Source: Anaerolineales bacterium
GTDB lineage: Bacteria > Chloroflexota > Anaerolineae > Anaerolineales > UBA11579
Direction: 5' to 3'
Length of the DNA stretch: 64,000 bases
Assembly: GCA_019637805.1 (NCBI GenBank)
Contig: JAHBVB010000001.1
Location: 323,875 to 387,874, forward strand
Part shown: one piece after another, positions 57,515 to 64,000 of the stretch
How the letters are laid out: the number at the start of each line of letters is the position of its first letter
Numbering within the stretch: position 1 is the stretch's first letter
Translations under genes and position numbers: made by a program
Notes under the pieces: model-generated
Told to the model about the DNA's origin: nothing
Databases searched by the model: none
Seen by the model: only the letters and a program-made list of their open reading frames with translations

Positions 57515-57601
57515 ATGATCTTCGGAATGACGCTGGAAGAGTGCATTTGCTGGGCGCCACTGTTCATCATTGGGCTCATCGCCGCCATAAATAAAAAATA
57601 G
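57515..57601 (+). CDS. 28-residue hydrophobic peptide, putative
   Basis: The ATG follows the DUF971 stop with no gap and has a strong Shine-Dalgarno AGGGAGG (57503-57509). The product starts MIFGMTLEECICWAP, then one hydrophobic helix (LFIIGLIAAI) and a NKK tail, with two Cys. A terminator begins 5 nt after its stop, so it fills the operon end exactly. Size and pattern fit a single-pass small membrane protein; no homologue is recognised. Too short to prove by composition. Confidence 0.5.
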   Translation: MIFGMTLEECICWAPLFIIGLIAAINKK

Positions 57602-57605
57602 CAAC

Positions 57606-57639
57606 AAAAAGAGCCCGCTGTATGGCGGGCTCTTTTTTT
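57606..57639 (+). terminator. terminator of the SH3-DUF971 unit
   Basis: AAAAAGAGCCCGC-TGTATG-GCGGGCTCTTTTTTT: 8-bp GC stem extended by A-T pairs with seven T's. Bidirectional; it also lies 23 nt before the hsp20 stop and can end that gene on the minus strand. Confidence 0.94.
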
Positions 57640-57661
57640 AAAGGTTGCTCTATAACCCAGG

Positions 57662-58120
57662 CTACTTGCTAGCCTTAACCGTGATGACCTTGGGCTTGGC
57701 CTCTTCGGCCTTGGGCAGGGTGATGTGCAGGATGCCTTCGCTCACCTCGGCCTGGGCCTGGTCAGCTTTGACCGGGACCGGCAGGGTGATGGCCCGCACG
57801 AAGGAGTGGGCGCGGCGTTCACGCACGTGATAAGTGGCGTCCTTGCGCTCTTCCTCGGCCTGGGTTTCAGCCTTGACGGTCAGCAGGTCACCGTTGATCT
57901 GGATCTCGACATCCTCGGCCTTCACGCCGGGCATGGTGGCCTTGACGTGAACGTCATCGGCAGTCTGATACAGATCGACGGCCGGGTAGCTACGGACACC
58001 CTCTGCGCGGCCACCGTCGCTCCACAGGGGACGGAAGAAGTTGTCGTCAAAGACCCGGTCCCAATCGCGGCGCAACTCCATGATCTCCCGCAAGGGTTCC
58101 CAACGAGTAATGTTTGCCAT
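57662..58120 (-). CDS. hsp20: small heat shock protein Hsp20
   Basis: 152 residues from ATG 58120, chosen because GGAGG lies 5 nt before it; an ATG 12 nt upstream lacks this. ATP-independent holdase. The alpha-crystallin domain runs about 45-135 (PAVDLYQTADDVHVKATMPG; SEGILHITLPKAEEAK). The C-terminal VITVKA supplies the I-x-V motif for oligomer contacts. The N-terminus MANITRWEPLREIMELRRDW is typical. A 14-bp palindrome lies upstream. Monocistronic. Confidence 0.95.
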   Translation of the reverse strand: MANITRWEPLREIMELRRDWDRVFDDNFFRPLWSDGGRAEGVRSYPAVDLYQTADDVHVKATMPGVKAEDVEIQINGDLLTVKAETQAEEERKDATYHVRERRAHSFVRAITLPVPVKADQAQAEVSEGILHITLPKAEEAKPKVITVKASK

Positions 58121-58148
58121 CTCAACCTCCAAGATATGTGTAAGAGTG

Positions 58149-58162
58149 TGCTCCTAGGAGCA
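58149..58162. promoter_or_regulatory. 14-bp perfect palindrome upstream of hsp20
   Basis: TGCTCCTAGGAGCA, 28 bp before the hsp20 ATG. It is not the CIRCE sequence (TTAGCACTC-N9-GAGTGCTAA). It could be an operator or an RNA hairpin. The rest of 58121-58324 shows only AT-rich stretches and no ORF. Confidence 0.45.
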
Positions 58163-58324
58163 TAGTTAAGATAGCGGGCGTGAATTAAAAGAATGCAAAC
58201 GCTTTATATGAGGAACGTTAAAGGCAGCGCGCTTTATTGAAGATGTGGCCACCGCTTGGCTGGGCCAAACGGATTCCCCGGCGCGGCTGCGGAACTTCTC
58301 GGAATGACAAGCGGGTGACGACTG

Positions 58325-59635
58325 TTATTCAGCTGCCGCGTAGCGCTGGGCCAGCACCTGGTAGGGCTTGGAGCGCATGGCGATCAGCGTAACCATCAGG
58401 CCGATCACGCCGGTGACGATGAAGACCAGGGCAATGCCGCGGTCCGGCCCGGCGCCAAACCACTCGCCGATCAACTGCACCCCGGCGCCGGTGGTCATGA
58501 AGGGGATGAAGATGAACTGGGCGATCGGCCCGATGAAAAAGGCGGTCAACGGCGAGGCCAGCGATTCGATGCTTTGGGCGAAGCCGAAGACGCGGCCCTG
58601 GCGTTCCACCGGCACGACCTTCTGGATGATGGTGTGCTCGGCGGCTTCGATGAAGGGCACCACACACAGGTAGATAAAACAGCCCACGGCCAGCAGCACG
58701 ATGGACGGCTGGATGGTGAAGACCGAGCTGATCATCCAGATGACGATGTTGGCGGTGAACATGGCCCGCAAGGGCTGGCCGCCCAGGCCGAAACGGGCGA
58801 TCAGCAGGCCGCCGATGATGAAGGCCGTGCTGAGTCCGCCCCACAGGAAGCCCCAAACTTCCACCGAGACCAGCGAAAGGCCGTAGGCGTCCATCAGCGC
58901 CATAAAAACGCCGCCGAGGAAATTGTTGAAAGTGGTAAAGAGGATCAGCGCCAGCAGCCCGGGCACGCCCCTGACCAGCTTGAAGGTGCCGCGCACGTCC
59001 ACCTTGGCGGGCGGCGCATCTTCCAGGTGGACGATCTCCTTCTCCGGCACCGAGATGGTCCACAGGTGCAGCATGGCGGCCAGGGTGATGACCATGGCCA
59101 GGATGAGCACCAAATACATGCCGGAGTGGCCGACCAGCAGGCCGCTGAAGACCGAGGTCATCAGGAACGAAATGCCGAAGGCGGTGCCCACCAGGCCATT
59201 GGCGCGTTCGCGCTCCCTGGCTGGGAACAACATGCTCACCAGGGTCGGCATGGCGATGGAGCGCACATTGCCGGCGATCACGCCGGCCAACAGCAGCGGG
59301 GCCAGCAGCCACAGGCGCGGGCTGGCCACATTGGCCAATTCGCCTGGCGCGGCGGTGATGTACACGCCGAAGCCCAGCGCGAAAATGACCACCGAGACCA
59401 GGCTGGAAACCAGCATCACATCCTTCTTCTTGTGATGGTCCACCAGGGAACCAAACCAAAAAGCGGAGGCGGAAGTAAGCACCAGGTACAACCCGGAAAT
59501 GATCGAAGTGGCGAAGACCGATTGCGTTTCCAGAAAGACAAAAAATGTGAGGGCAAACCACACCGTGGAATTGGTGATCGAGACCAGAATATTGTTGCCC
59601 AGCAAGGCGTAAAACACTTTTGCGTGCTGTTTCAT
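58325..59635 (-). CDS. MFS transporter
   Basis: 436 residues with twelve predicted helices. The loop between helices 2 and 3 carries a basic MFS-A-like element (WFGSLVDHHKKKDVML), and there is a central cytoplasmic loop (VPEKEIVHLEDAPPAKVDVR). It resembles the macrolide/multidrug efflux-type MFS group (MefA-like) by layout, but the substrate is unknown. ATG 59635 has an AGGA-type Shine-Dalgarno. It is flanked by hsp20 and a response regulator, with gaps of about 200 and 89 nt, so it is probably its own unit. Confidence 0.88.
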   Translation of the reverse strand: MKQHAKVFYALLGNNILVSITNSTVWFALTFFVFLETQSVFATSIISGLYLVLTSASAFWFGSLVDHHKKKDVMLVSSLVSVVIFALGFGVYITAAPGELANVASPRLWLLAPLLLAGVIAGNVRSIAMPTLVSMLFPARERERANGLVGTAFGISFLMTSVFSGLLVGHSGMYLVLILAMVITLAAMLHLWTISVPEKEIVHLEDAPPAKVDVRGTFKLVRGVPGLLALILFTTFNNFLGGVFMALMDAYGLSLVSVEVWGFLWGGLSTAFIIGGLLIARFGLGGQPLRAMFTANIVIWMISSVFTIQPSIVLLAVGCFIYLCVVPFIEAAEHTIIQKVVPVERQGRVFGFAQSIESLASPLTAFFIGPIAQFIFIPFMTTGAGVQLIGEWFGAGPDRGIALVFIVTGVIGLMVTLIAMRSKPYQVLAQRYAAAE

Positions 59636-59724
59636 GCGAAATTCCTAATTCTCCGTATTGGGCGAAACACGGCGGGCTCAACGCAGGGCATTGAGCCTCT
59701 CTATTTTAACCAGCGATGGGATCG

Positions 59725-60486
59725 CTAGCTCTTGCTCTTCTTGGGCTTGGCTTCTTCGGTGGGCTGCTGGCGTTTGTAATCCACAAAACGATAGCCCACC
59801 CCGCGCTCGGTCAGGATGTATTTGGGGTTGGCCGGGTCTTCTTCCAGCTTCTCACGCAGGTAGTTCACATACAAACGCACGTAGTGCGGCTCGTCGCGAT
59901 ATTCGTAGCCCCAGACCTTGGCCAGGATCTGGTCATGGGTCACCACCCAGCCGGCGTTCTGCACCAAGTGGTAGAGCAGGCGGTATTCCGTGGGGCGCAG
60001 CTTGACCAGCTTGCCCTCCAGCCAGACCTCGCGGCGGTCAAAGTCGATCTTAAGGCGCTCATCCACCTGGATGACGCCCTGCGCCTCGCGCCCTTCGGTG
60101 CGGCGCAGCACGGCGCGCACCCGGCTGACCAGCTCACGCGGGCTGAAGGGCTTGGTGACGTAGTCATCGGCGCCCAGCTCCAGGCCGCGCACGCGGTCGT
60201 CCTCTTCAGTCTTGGCGGTCAGCATGATAATGGGCACGTCATGGTTCTCGCGCACCATGCGCAGCACCTCAAAACCGTCCAGGTCGGGCAGCATCACATC
60301 CAGCAGCATCAGGTCCGGGAGCGACTGGCGCAGCTTGTCCAGCGCCTGGCGGCCGGTGTTGGCTTCCACCACTTGGAAGCCATCCTGCTCCAGGTTGAGG
60401 CGGATGAAGCGCACAATGCGCTCTTCATCGTCCACCACCAGGATGCGCTTGTTCTGAAACTGGTCGTTGGTACTCACGTCACTCAC
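59725..60486 (-). CDS. OmpR/PhoB-family response regulator
   Basis: 253 residues. The receiver domain (about 13-130) has [13 protein letters not shown] with the acidic pair, phospho-acceptor D63 in [10 protein letters not shown], and K in [10 protein letters not shown]. The winged-helix DNA-binding domain (about 150-240) has [16 protein letters not shown] and [15 protein letters not shown] basic tail (KPKKSKS) follows. No histidine kinase is adjacent; the gene overlaps the 80-residue protein upstream by 4 nt and is the last gene of the FHA/PP2C unit, so input from that module is plausible. Confidence 0.94.
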   Translation of the reverse strand: MSDVSTNDQFQNKRILVVDDEERIVRFIRLNLEQDGFQVVEANTGRQALDKLRQSLPDLMLLDVMLPDLDGFEVLRMVRENHDVPIIMLTAKTEEDDRVRGLELGADDYVTKPFSPRELVSRVRAVLRRTEGREAQGVIQVDERLKIDFDRREVWLEGKLVKLRPTEYRLLYHLVQNAGWVVTHDQILAKVWGYEYRDEPHYVRLYVNYLREKLEEDPANPKYILTERGVGYRFVDYKRQQPTEEAKPKKSKS

Positions 60487-60725
60487 TCGCGCACAAAGCC
60501 AATGATCTCGTCTTCGCCGCCGCTGGGCAGCACTTCAATAAAGTTGATGCGCGACCAGGGATAAAGCACTGAGGTGACATCGCCCTGCAAATAGGGCAGA
60601 TCCTTGCCGTCGCGCTTGCGTGGGTTTTGGATGCGCAGGCTGACATCCGCCGGCCCCGGCAAATCGTCGATCTCGCCCACAAAGGGCTCTTCGTTCAAAA
60701 TGTGCACCAGAATGGTATAGGCCAT
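60483..60725 (-). CDS. conserved small protein of unknown function
   Basis: 80 residues, not recognised. The sequence alternates hydrophobic and polar residues ([40 protein letters not shown]), which suggests a small beta-barrel, loosely Sm-like, by eye only. No Cys, no signal. It sits between the FHA gene (2-nt gap) and the response regulator (4-nt overlap), so it is surely translated as part of this operon, and a link to the regulator or FHA protein is likely. Confidence 0.75.
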   Translation of the reverse strand: MAYTILVHILNEEPFVGEIDDLPGPADVSLRIQNPRKRDGKDLPYLQGDVTSVLYPWSRINFIEVLPSGGEDEIIGFVRE

Positions 60726-60727
60726 GC

Positions 60728-61225
60728 TTAATCCTGACCGATGAGTGCCTGAACGCTGAAGTGCCCCAACGAGACGATGTCCTTGTCGTGCAGAACGTGG
60801 CTTTGGTGCGGCAGTACCTTTTCCTCGTTCACCAGGGTGCCGTTGGAAGAGCCCAGGTCTGTGATCAGGATCGCCTCATGCGAGACGTTTATGCGGGCGT
60901 GCAGGCGCGAGACGCCTGCTTCGTAAGCGCTGAACGGCTCCAAATCGATGTCCGGCAGGACGGACTGCCCGCTGCTGACCCGGCCAATCACATACTCGCC
61001 CTCGCCGCCGACAGGGATGATCTCGCCGGTGCGCACGATGTGCAAGGCCAGGCGGGCGATGCGGCTGGTGGGCGGGCTGGTTTTGGAACGCCGCGGGCGT
61101 ACGGCATCCCCGCCGATGGCCATGGTGGGCACGCCGCTATTCTCTTGCAGCGCGGCGCCGCACTGGCTGCAAAACAAGCTGCCGGTCTGCACTTTGGCCG
61201 CGCAATTCGAGCAAGTGATCGTCAC
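60728..61225 (-). CDS. zinc-ribbon FHA-domain protein
   Basis: 165 residues, GTG start overlapping the DnaJ-vWA stop (GTGA). An N-terminal zinc ribbon uses C5, C8, C19 and C22 (CSNC...CSQC). A Ser/Thr/Arg linker precedes the FHA domain (about 63-160) with VIGR, GVSRLHARI and TDLGSSNGTLVN, the phosphothreonine-binding residues. It should read a phosphorylated partner made by a Ser/Thr kinase. The stretch GVPTMAIGGD before the FHA domain contains a possible phospho-Thr site (inference). Confidence 0.9.
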   Translation of the reverse strand: MTITCSNCAAKVQTGSLFCSQCGAALQENSGVPTMAIGGDAVRPRRSKTSPPTSRIARLALHIVRTGEIIPVGGEGEYVIGRVSSGQSVLPDIDLEPFSAYEAGVSRLHARINVSHEAILITDLGSSNGTLVNEEKVLPHQSHVLHDKDIVSLGHFSVQALIGQD

Positions 61226-62721
61226 GTGGTTTCCTTTTCAGACAGCGGCCCGCTGGCCGCAAAGTCGGCCACCAGGGCGCGCGTGCCGTATTTTATCTGT
61301 TTTCCGGTTTTGTCACCCAGGCTGCCGCCTTGCTTAATTTCGTCGGCGGCATTCAAGACCTGGCGGGCCAGGCCGCGCTCGCCGCCGGAGAGCAGCCGGG
61401 TGGCCAGCATGCGCAGGCGCTTGGCGGCCGCCTGCGGGTCGCCGTTTTGCAGGTCCTCGCGGGCGCGCTCCTGCATCCGATACAGCGAAAGCTTGCCAAT
61501 CGCGCCCACCAGGGCGCGCGGCGGGGCCTCAGGCGCGGCGACGCTTTTCACCGGGCGGGTCAGCTCGAAACGGGTTTTGGTGGCAGGGATCACCCGGCTG
61601 GGCACATCCAGCCGCAAGTCGCCCTCAGCCAGGGTGACATGGCCTTCCCGAAAGGTGCGCGCGTCCACGCTGAACTCCAGCAGCACACTGAGACTGCCAT
61701 CCAGCGGGATGTCGCCGAGAAAAAGCGGCGACTCCCCCTGAAGCATGCCGCCATCCGGCGCCAGGCGAAAGGCATAGTCCAAGCGGCAGCCAGGGCCAGC
61801 CTGGTAATGCAGTTTGACATTGCTGGCGTAGACCTGGTTGAGGCCGGTCAGGCGGCGCTGCACCAGTTGAGTGATCTGGGCGCTTTTGTCGGCATACAGG
61901 CTGGCGCCGCCGGCTGTGGCGGCCAGCTGGTCCACAAAGGCTTCGTTCCACTCCTCGCCAATGCCGATCACGGAAATAGGCACGCCCAACTGCGCCGCCT
62001 GGGCGGCCAGCTGCAGGCTGCCGGCTTCATCGCCGTAGGTGCGGCCGTCGGTAACCAGCAGCAGGTGATTGACGGCATTGGGGCGCATGTTGCGGCGCAC
62101 CTCCACCAGGCCGGCGCGCAGGCCCTGCAAGATCTCGGTGCCGCCGCGGGCCTGCAGGGCGCCTAGGCGGGCACGTAGCAGCTGGGGGTTGACCACGGGC
62201 TGGGCGGGCAAGACCAGCTCGGCATAGTCATTGAAGGCCACCACCGAAAGGGTGTCTTGCGGCTCCAGTTCTTCAATAAACTGCATGGCGGACTTGAGCA
62301 CCTGGTTGAGGCGCGAGCCGGCCATGGAGGTGGAGGTGTCCAACACCAGCGAGACGTTCAGCGGCGGGCGGCGGCCGCGCAGCAGCTCAGCGGCCATCAG
62401 GTCGAGCATCACGTAGACCACCTGCTGCGCCTCGCCGGGGGTCACCTGGCTGCGGCTGTAGAGCGCATTGACCATCAGGTCGGCCGGCGGGTTGATGTCT
62501 GGCGGCAGGGTCAGATCGTACTCGGCCCGGCGAGACTGGTCGCCCAGTACGGAATAGGCTTCCTGCACCAGCAAGAAGATCTCCTGGGCTCCGGCGCTGG
62601 GGTTGGCGTCTGGGTGGTACTTGCGCGCCGCAGCGCGATAGGCGCGCTGCACATCTTGCAATGAAGCCGTTTGGGAGATCCCCAGGCGGGCGTAGAAGTT
62701 GTCTAAATAGCTGGTGGTCAT
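61222..62721 (-). CDS. DnaJ-vWA fusion protein
   Basis: 499 residues. Residues 5-72 form a J domain with the HPD motif at 36-38 (ARKYHPDANP). Residues about 120-300 form a von Willebrand A domain with MIDAS LVLDTSTSMAGS (D128, S130, S132) and VTDGRTYGDEAG. The C-terminal 150 residues hold a beta-rich region and a helical end. No zinc-finger or DnaJ C-terminal substrate domain, so it is not a normal DnaJ. A J domain recruits DnaK; here it may bring Hsp70 to a phospho-signalling complex. It lies between the PP2C gene (5-nt gap) and the FHA gene (overlap). Confidence 0.88.
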   Translation of the reverse strand: MTTSYLDNFYARLGISQTASLQDVQRAYRAAARKYHPDANPSAGAQEIFLLVQEAYSVLGDQSRRAEYDLTLPPDINPPADLMVNALYSRSQVTPGEAQQVVYVMLDLMAAELLRGRRPPLNVSLVLDTSTSMAGSRLNQVLKSAMQFIEELEPQDTLSVVAFNDYAELVLPAQPVVNPQLLRARLGALQARGGTEILQGLRAGLVEVRRNMRPNAVNHLLLVTDGRTYGDEAGSLQLAAQAAQLGVPISVIGIGEEWNEAFVDQLAATAGGASLYADKSAQITQLVQRRLTGLNQVYASNVKLHYQAGPGCRLDYAFRLAPDGGMLQGESPLFLGDIPLDGSLSVLLEFSVDARTFREGHVTLAEGDLRLDVPSRVIPATKTRFELTRPVKSVAAPEAPPRALVGAIGKLSLYRMQERAREDLQNGDPQAAAKRLRMLATRLLSGGERGLARQVLNAADEIKQGGSLGDKTGKQIKYGTRALVADFAASGPLSEKETT

Positions 62722-62726
62722 AACCC

Positions 62727-63614
62727 CTAGGCGGTGGCGCGCACCAAGATCACAGAAATATTGTCCGGTCCCCCGGCATGATTGGCGGCCTGCACCAGCT
62801 TCTGACAGGCCAGGTGCGGGCTGTCTGTCGAGTTGACGATGCGCTGGATCTCGTCATCGGAAACCACGCCCCACAGGCCGTCCGAGCAGAGCAGCAGGCT
62901 GCCCGGGTTGGGCAGGCTGCTGATGAAGATCTCCGGCTGGGCCGCCCCGCCCTGCCCCAGCGCCCGGTACAACACCGACTTCTGCGGGTGGCTGGCGGCT
63001 TCTTCGGCGCTGAGTTGGCCCATCTCCTGCAGGCGCTGCACCAGCGTATGGTCGCGGGTCAGCTGCTGCATGCGGCCGTCACGGTGCACGGCATAGGCAC
63101 GGCTGTCGCCCAGGTGGGCGACCACCATTTGGTTGCCCACCACCAGGGCGGCGGTGAGCGTGCAGCCGCCGCCGGGAGCAGATTTGGTCACGGCGCGGTG
63201 CGCTTCGCCGACGGCAGCCTCCATCAACTCCCGCAGCGATTCCTCGGCGGGTTGCGGGTTGGGGCCAAACAGCAGCTTGTAGAGCTTGCCCAGCAAGGCG
63301 CTGCCCCAGGCACGCACGGCTGCTTCGCTGGCCAGCTCGCCATTGCGGTGGCCGCCCATGCCGTCGGCGATGGCGTAGAGGCCCAGCGGCTGGGCGGCCT
63401 GTTCGGCGCCCAGCGCGACATTGATGCACAACAAGGCATCTTCGTTGTTGTCCCGGCGGCGGCCGGCGTCCAGGCTGCTGCCCGAAATCAAATGATAAAA
63501 GCCCGAGCCGCGGCTTGCCGGAGCCAGCGAGTCGGCGTCGCCCAGCGGCAGCGTGACGGCGCGGCTCGGGGCAGCCGGCTTGCGTTTAAAGATCTTGTCC
63601 AATAAGCGTTTCAC
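62727..63614 (-). CDS. PP2C-family Ser/Thr phosphatase
   Basis: 295 residues. Metal-site motifs: RRDNNEDALL, ADGMGGHRNGELAS, SDGLWGVVSDDEI and GGPDNISVILV, all intact, so it should be active against phospho-Ser/Thr proteins. A basic N-terminal leader of about 35 residues (MKRLLDKIFKRKP) could bind the membrane surface. It lies 9 nt downstream of the PQQ-propeller gene in the same operon; the reverse reaction to a Ser/Thr kinase is implied. Confidence 0.94.
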   Translation of the reverse strand: MKRLLDKIFKRKPAAPSRAVTLPLGDADSLAPASRGSGFYHLISGSSLDAGRRRDNNEDALLCINVALGAEQAAQPLGLYAIADGMGGHRNGELASEAAVRAWGSALLGKLYKLLFGPNPQPAEESLRELMEAAVGEAHRAVTKSAPGGGCTLTAALVVGNQMVVAHLGDSRAYAVHRDGRMQQLTRDHTLVQRLQEMGQLSAEEAASHPQKSVLYRALGQGGAAQPEIFISSLPNPGSLLLCSDGLWGVVSDDEIQRIVNSTDSPHLACQKLVQAANHAGGPDNISVILVRATA

Positions 63615-63623
63615 GATCTGTCC

Positions 63624-64000
63624 TTACGCGGAAAAGGCGTAAATGTGCTTGTCGGTGGAGCCGATAAAGACCATGTCTTCATGCACGGTGGGCGTGGCGG
63701 TGATGGGCCCACCAGTCTGGAAACGCCAGCGCAGCTGGCCGGTGGCGGCCTCCAGGCAATAGAAACTGCCATCCACCGAGCCGCAGTACAGCGCACCGCG
63801 GTGCAGCACCGGCGAGCCGGTGACCTGGTGCTCGGTGGTGAAGCGCCACATCTCCTTAGCCGAGCGCACATCAATGCAGTAGATGTTCTGGTCCGCCGCG
63901 CCGGTGTAAAGCAGGTGACCAGCCAAGGCCGGGGTGGAGATGCTGCCTTTGCCCAGGCGGAAACGCCAGATCACCCAGCCGGAGCCGGCGTCCAGCGCGT
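63624..64000 (-). CDS. PQQ-like beta-propeller protein, 5'-truncated
   Basis: The frame is open to the window edge (reads ALDAGSGWVIWRFRLGKG at the border), so the start is outside and the GTG at 63974 is only internal. At least three propeller blades are visible (GHLLYTGAADQNIYCIDV; GALYCGSVDGSFYCLEA; DMVFIGSTDKHIYAFSA), each with the D/A-x-G-x-x-x-W-like PQQ repeat. In this type of cluster such a propeller is often the sensor part of a membrane Ser/Thr kinase; whether a kinase domain precedes it cannot be seen here. Confidence 0.85.
   Translation of the reverse strand, partial: ALDAGSGWVIWRFRLGKGSISTPALAGHLLYTGAADQNIYCIDVRSAKEMWRFTTEHQVTGSPVLHRGALYCGSVDGSFYCLEAATGQLRWRFQTGGPITATPTVHEDMVFIGSTDKHIYAFSA

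Noticed and set aside
58163-58324. Possible further copy of the palindromic repeat (GGAATGACAAG near 58300)
   Set aside because: Only a short partial resemblance to one outer arm; no partner arm or inner repeat.

Overview
The window looks like a GC-rich bacterial chromosome segment from the phylum Chloroflexota, most likely an Anaerolineae-type organism. This is an inference from gene content. It has isopentenyl phosphate kinase next to mevalonate kinase, tandem 'YYY' (DUF2298) membrane proteins, a topoisomerase I with an N-terminal DUF5679-like zinc module, a cytidylate kinase-PlsC fusion, and a Ser/Thr kinase/PP2C/FHA/vWA signalling set. I see no rRNA, tRNA, CRISPR array, phage or insertion-sequence transposase. 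The coding is dense, no gene-free stretch exceeds 300 bp, and many genes overlap by 1-8 nt.

Layout. 1-4298: dprA (5' truncated), manC, topA. 4466-5515: an unrecognised two-helix membrane protein with its own promoter. 5546-10639 (mostly minus): greA-dgt, isopentenyl phosphate kinase, mevalonate kinase and a UbiA-family prenyltransferase, with a plus-strand ArsR-arsenate reductase fusion set into the isoprenoid block. 10692-15021: tlyA, a 7TM-PAS-GGDEF protein, lepA. 15014-30557: a surface-glycan/lipid-linked sugar region: flippase-like protein, CDP-paratose epimerase-like SDR, GT4 glycosyltransferase, methyltransferase and four very large GT-C/YYY membrane proteins. 30561-35149: cmk-plsC fusion and a multidomain histidine kinase. 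35162-39770: rpoC as a stand-alone unit with consensus promoter, structured leader and strong terminator. 39780-45548 (minus): glycosidase-like/SnoaL protein, HD protein, phosphonate-type ABC transporter phnD / phnC-phnE. 45683-47877: folC and a Gmad2 lipoprotein. 48077-56542 (minus): coiled-coil protein, coaD, recG, fakB-fakA-asp23-rpe, Ser/Thr kinase. 56673-57601: SH3 protein, DUF971 protein and a 28-residue hydrophobic peptide. 57662-60486 (minus): hsp20, MFS transporter, OmpR-type regulator. 60483-64000 (minus): small protein, zinc-ribbon FHA protein, DnaJ-vWA fusion, PP2C phosphatase, start-less PQQ-propeller protein.

How the genes work together. Mevalonate kinase plus isopentenyl phosphate kinase fits the alternative mevalonate route known in Chloroflexota, and the adjacent UbiA enzyme uses polyprenyl phosphate. 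ManC, the epimerase, GT4, flippase-like and GT-C proteins suggest assembly of envelope glycans on polyprenyl carriers. The right end is a phosphoprotein signalling module (PP2C, FHA, vWA, response regulator), with a further Ser/Thr kinase nearby.

Most notable signals: (1) a recurrent TANNNT box placed 6-9 nt before the start codon of about ten genes that lack a Shine-Dalgarno, suggesting leaderless transcription; (2) a perfect 14-bp inverted repeat that holds TATAAT in its loop and the start codon in its right arm (28846-28882); (3) an attenuator-like hairpin in the long leader of an orphan rpoC; (4) an ArsR-ArsC fusion whose ArsR part has no cysteine; (5) a PhnE permease split by a membrane insert and carrying an extra extracytoplasmic domain; (6) two copies of a composite palindromic repeat.
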